Shown: positions 7,728-8,596 of the stretch, piece after piece
Layout: the number at the start of each line of letters is the position of its first letter
Position numbering within the stretch: the stretch's first letter is position 1
Assembly: GCA_036397095.1 (NCBI GenBank)
Contig: DASWJQ010000071.1
Location: forward strand, 1 to 8,596
Direction: 5' to 3'
DNA: 8,596 nt
DNA from: DASWJQ01 sp036397095
Lineage (GTDB): Bacteria; Chloroflexota; Anaerolineae; Anaerolineales; E44-bin32
Notes under the pieces: generated by a model
Seen by the model: only the letters and a program-made list of their open reading frames with translations
Told to the model about the DNA's origin: nothing
The model's database searches: none
Position numbers and translations under genes: made by a program

Positions 7728-8596
7728 CATGAGTCCGCGAGATCATGAATGGCGTCGGCCAAGTTGTCCCAACCTTCTTCCCATCTGAGTAGCGGACTCA
7801 GACCACCCCTAGAAGGCTTAGCCAAGGCAGCTATCGCTTCAGCGAGTTCCTCAGCGTTGTGCGGAGGGACTATTCTTGCAGGGGCGTGGTAGTCATCTGG
7901 AATGCCTTGCGCCAGGTGTTCGGTGCACACGATCGGCATTCCAAACGCAACCGCTATCTGCATGGATCCGCTTTGGGTACCGCCCGTATACGGAGCGACG
8001 AAGACGTCCGACGCTGAGAAGTACAGACCTACTTCTTCGGGCGGGATGTAATGGTCGTACACCTTCACAAGCTCGGTGAGTCCGAGTGCTTCAATTCGCT
8101 CCAGGTAGATGTCTTTATCAACCCAGAACTCGCCGGCAATTACGAGCCCAATTCGATGGTCCGGCGACCGCAGGAATTTCATTGCCTCAATCAGAACCTC
8201 GAGGCCTTTGTACTGTCTAATGAACCCGAAATGCAGTGCTATTGTCTGTGAAGGGGGAAATCCCAATGTCTTGCGCGCCAGGGCCCGGTCCATCGCTTGG
8301 TGCAAGAACTGCCCATACACCGGATGGCGCACACAGCGGATAGCGTGAGACGCCGGCAACAGCCGGCGCAGTCTGATCTCTTCCGATTCACTTAGGACGA
8401 GATAGCCCGTGCAACCTGCAAGGACCCAGCTGGCGAGTGCCCGGTCGAAAACCCGCTCCTGATGCGGAAGGACATTGTGGACAACAGCAACTATCGGTAT
8501 CCTCCGCCGGCGGACGAGGCGAGCTAAGACACCAGTAAGGAGGGAGAGAAAACTCGTCCACGACTGAACGACAACAACATCCGGGCACCAGCCTAT
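7727..8596 (-). CDS. GT4-family glycosyltransferase, N-terminus outside the window
   Basis: The open frame continues to the window edge, giving 289 visible residues of a protein usually about 370-390 long, so roughly the first 80-100 are missing. Visible residues 6-13 (DVVVVQSW) and 35-44 (IVAVVHNVLP) are late strands of the N-terminal GT-B domain, followed by LVLSESE (66-72). The C-terminal donor-binding domain shows HFGFIRQYKG followed by LEVLIEAM, then LVIAGE, YIPPEEVGLYFSASDVFVAPY, the TGGTQSGSMQIAVAFGMPIV segment (equivalent to the SGxxQIAxAFGxPVV of GT4 enzymes) and a C-terminal helix. An internal TTG at 8359-8357 is not the start, because family-like sequence continues unbroken upstream of it. 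The enzyme would add a sugar from a nucleotide donor at the inner membrane face; the donor is not identifiable. The stop overlaps a strong ribosome site, showing it was coupled to the downstream methyltransferase gene. Confidence 0.9.
   Translation of the reverse strand: MGWCPDVVVVQSWTSFLSLLTGVLARLVRRRRIPIVAVVHNVLPHQERVFDRALASWVLAGCTGYLVLSESEEIRLRRLLPASHAIRCVRHPVYGQFLHQAMDRALARKTLGFPPSQTIALHFGFIRQYKGLEVLIEAMKFLRSPDHRIGLVIAGEFWVDKDIYLERIEALGLTELVKVYDHYIPPEEVGLYFSASDVFVAPYTGGTQSGSMQIAVAFGMPIVCTEHLAQGIPDDYHAPARIVPPHNAEELAEAIAALAKPSRGGLSPLLRWEEGWDNLADAIHDLADS

Noticed and set aside
7210..7746. 178-codon minus-strand frame across the methyltransferase remnant
   Set aside because: It is open by chance: the methyltransferase motif I, the LEHM region and the C-terminal motifs are in a different frame, and only a few residues before motif I (YVLQ) seem to belong to it.

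Overview
This window is a stretch of a bacterial surface-polysaccharide (exopolysaccharide/capsule-type) gene cluster. Every gene I can support lies on the minus strand, so transcription runs from the high coordinates to the low ones. The DNA is moderately GC-rich, has TTG as well as ATG starts, and encodes two large GT-C-type membrane glycosyltransferase-like proteins. A Gram-negative or similar environmental bacterium fits, but nothing here fixes the taxon. I see no tRNA, rRNA, CRISPR array, transposase or plus-strand gene.

In transcription order the layout is as follows. (1) 8596-7727 is a GT4-family glycosyltransferase whose N-terminus lies outside the window. (2) About 7576-6966 is a decayed SAM-dependent methyltransferase with an in-frame stop and frame disruptions, followed by a hairpin at 6923-6958. 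(3) 6922-6349 is a gene-poor stretch with CTAG-containing palindromes and short repeats. (4) 6348-4414 is a 644-residue polytopic GT39/ArnT-like protein. (5) 4430-4254 is an easily missed 58-residue membrane protein whose start codon lies inside the end of the previous gene. (6) 4104-2368 is a bifunctional ATP sulfurylase/APS kinase, which makes PAPS. (7) 2350-2327 is a (GGGGCA)4 hexamer repeat with a textbook G-quadruplex pattern. (8) 2281-377 is a second GT39/ArnT-like protein, a distant paralogue of the first. (9) 171-1 is the N-terminus of another GT4 glycosyltransferase that runs off the window.

Cytoplasmic GT4 enzymes would build a lipid-linked glycan. The two membrane GT-C-like proteins would act on the outer face using polyprenyl-phosphate-linked sugars. 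The methyltransferase, when intact, may have modified the glycan or a sugar precursor. Placing a PAPS-forming Sat-CysC fusion between the two membrane glycosyltransferases suggests, but does not prove, that the product is a sulfated polysaccharide. No sulfotransferase is visible here, so it would have to be encoded outside the window. The observations most worth following are the hidden 58-residue protein, the PAPS enzyme in a glycan locus, the G-quadruplex repeat in the spacer, and the methyltransferase decay.
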